A DNA stretch of 14,521 nucleotides from an uncultured Candidatus Saccharibacteria bacterium (lineage in GTDB: Bacteria; Patescibacteriota; Saccharimonadia; Saccharimonadales; Saccharimonadaceae): positions 1 to 14,521 of the forward strand of contig CAKMNX010000008.1 of assembly GCA_927910745.1 (NCBI GenBank), in the 5' to 3' direction. The position numbers were made by a program, and so were the translations under genes. Below, piece after piece: positions 14,138-14,521 of the stretch. A model generated the notes under the pieces. It made no database searches. It was not told the DNA's origin and saw only the letters and a list, made by a program, of their open reading frames with translations. How positions within the stretch are numbered: the first letter of the stretch is position 1; each line of letters begins with the position of its first letter.

Positions 14138-14521
14138 ATGCCAGATATAGACTTCGACGAACTCGACGCGCGGTGCACGACCTCATGCGCCAGTCTGGTC
14201 AGCTGCCAGCAACGCAAGACAAGCCGTTCTGAAGCGCCTGCCGCCACACCAAGCAAAACGATTCGACCTCATCAAGTACCCCAACAAGCTGCATCTCCCC
14301 CAACAAACGACGCCAACAGTCACCTCGGCTCGTTCTGAAGTGAATGATGACGCGCAGGATGCAAGCACGCCAAGCGCTCAGATGATACTTCGGCAGATGC
14401 TACGCAGCAGGCAGACTCATCAGATAATGCAGCGTCAGCTAAGCAGTCATCCGCGCCAGCACCTCAGGATGATGCTGATAGTACCGATGAAACAGTGCAG
14501 ACCGATGACGATACTGCAACC
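14138..14521 (+). CDS. Acidic low-complexity protein, N-terminal part, with several apparent frameshifts (3' end outside the window)
   Basis: ATG 14138 follows AAAGGAA by 7 bases. The first 11 residues (MPDIDFDELDA) are clear, but literal translation then becomes Cys-rich and stops at 14336. Following the best protein-like signal across frames gives AVHDLMRQSGQLPATQDKP from 14170, SEAPAATPSK from 14228, RFDLIKYPNKLHLP from 14259, and an Asp/Ser/Ala/Gln-rich acidic stretch (SDDTSADATQQADSSDNA and on) from 14378 to the window end. This needs about four single-base changes: a missing G near 14168-14172, an extra T at 14227-14228, an extra A in AAAA 14255-14258 and a missing base near 14360-14378. 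The first and last switches are the best supported. The product would be a short conserved N-terminus on a long disordered linker. Function unknown; the start resembles a family I associate with Saccharibacteria, from memory only. Confidence 0.5.

Overview
The window looks like a piece of a small bacterial chromosome, most likely from Candidatus Saccharibacteria (TM7) or a close Patescibacteria/CPR relative. The reasons are short intergenic gaps, TGA used only as a stop, intermediate base composition, a compact surface-polysaccharide locus, and a last gene starting IDFDELD, a motif I associate (from memory, unchecked) with a conserved saccharibacterial protein. This placement is inference. I found no tRNA, rRNA, CRISPR array, transposase or integrase.

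Layout. (1) 1-699: C-terminal part of an HtrA/DegP-type serine protease, cut by the window edge, convergent with a minus-strand gene at 731-1843 whose product may carry a TY-Chap-like domain; a 10-bp hairpin lies between them. (2) 1844-2079: divergent regulatory region with a palindrome, direct repeats and a promoter for the next operon. (3) 2080-10948: nine tightly packed plus-strand genes for a Wzx/Wzy-dependent exopolysaccharide or capsule: short Wzz/PCP-like chain-length protein, initiating phosphoglycosyl transferase, two GT4 glycosyltransferases, Wzy polymerase, GT2 glycosyltransferase, polysaccharide pyruvyl transferase, Wzx flippase and a VanZ-family protein. Several overlap by 4-23 bases, so they are probably translationally coupled. 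The logic is complete: the PGT loads the first sugar-phosphate on undecaprenyl phosphate, three GTs extend the repeat, the pyruvyl transferase adds an acidic ketal, Wzx flips it and Wzy polymerises it under the Wzz-like protein. (4) 10949-11533: no protein gene, but a promoter with an A/T-rich upstream tract followed by a sequence that folds into a branched RNA and carries CCTCCT; my best candidate for an undescribed non-coding RNA. (5) 11534-11773, minus: a 79-aa membrane protein with a near-consensus promoter and ribosome site. (6) 11841-12115: a nested inverted repeat, a possible 33-codon ORF and an extended -10 promoter that would make pyruvate kinase almost leaderless. (7) 12116-13546: pyruvate kinase with a clear terminator. 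(8) 13600-14137: no gene at first, then a promoter and a structured 160-nt leader. (9) 14138-end: start of an acidic low-complexity protein, broken by several apparent indels.

A striking property of the window is the number of reading-frame breaks. Three operon genes (2799-3420, 4525-5773, 6880-7874) each contain one single-base indel in an A or G run, with convincing homology on both sides, and the last gene needs about four more. Uncorrected long-read homopolymer errors are the simplest explanation; phase variation or decay are alternatives. I annotate these as whole genes with a marked frameshift.
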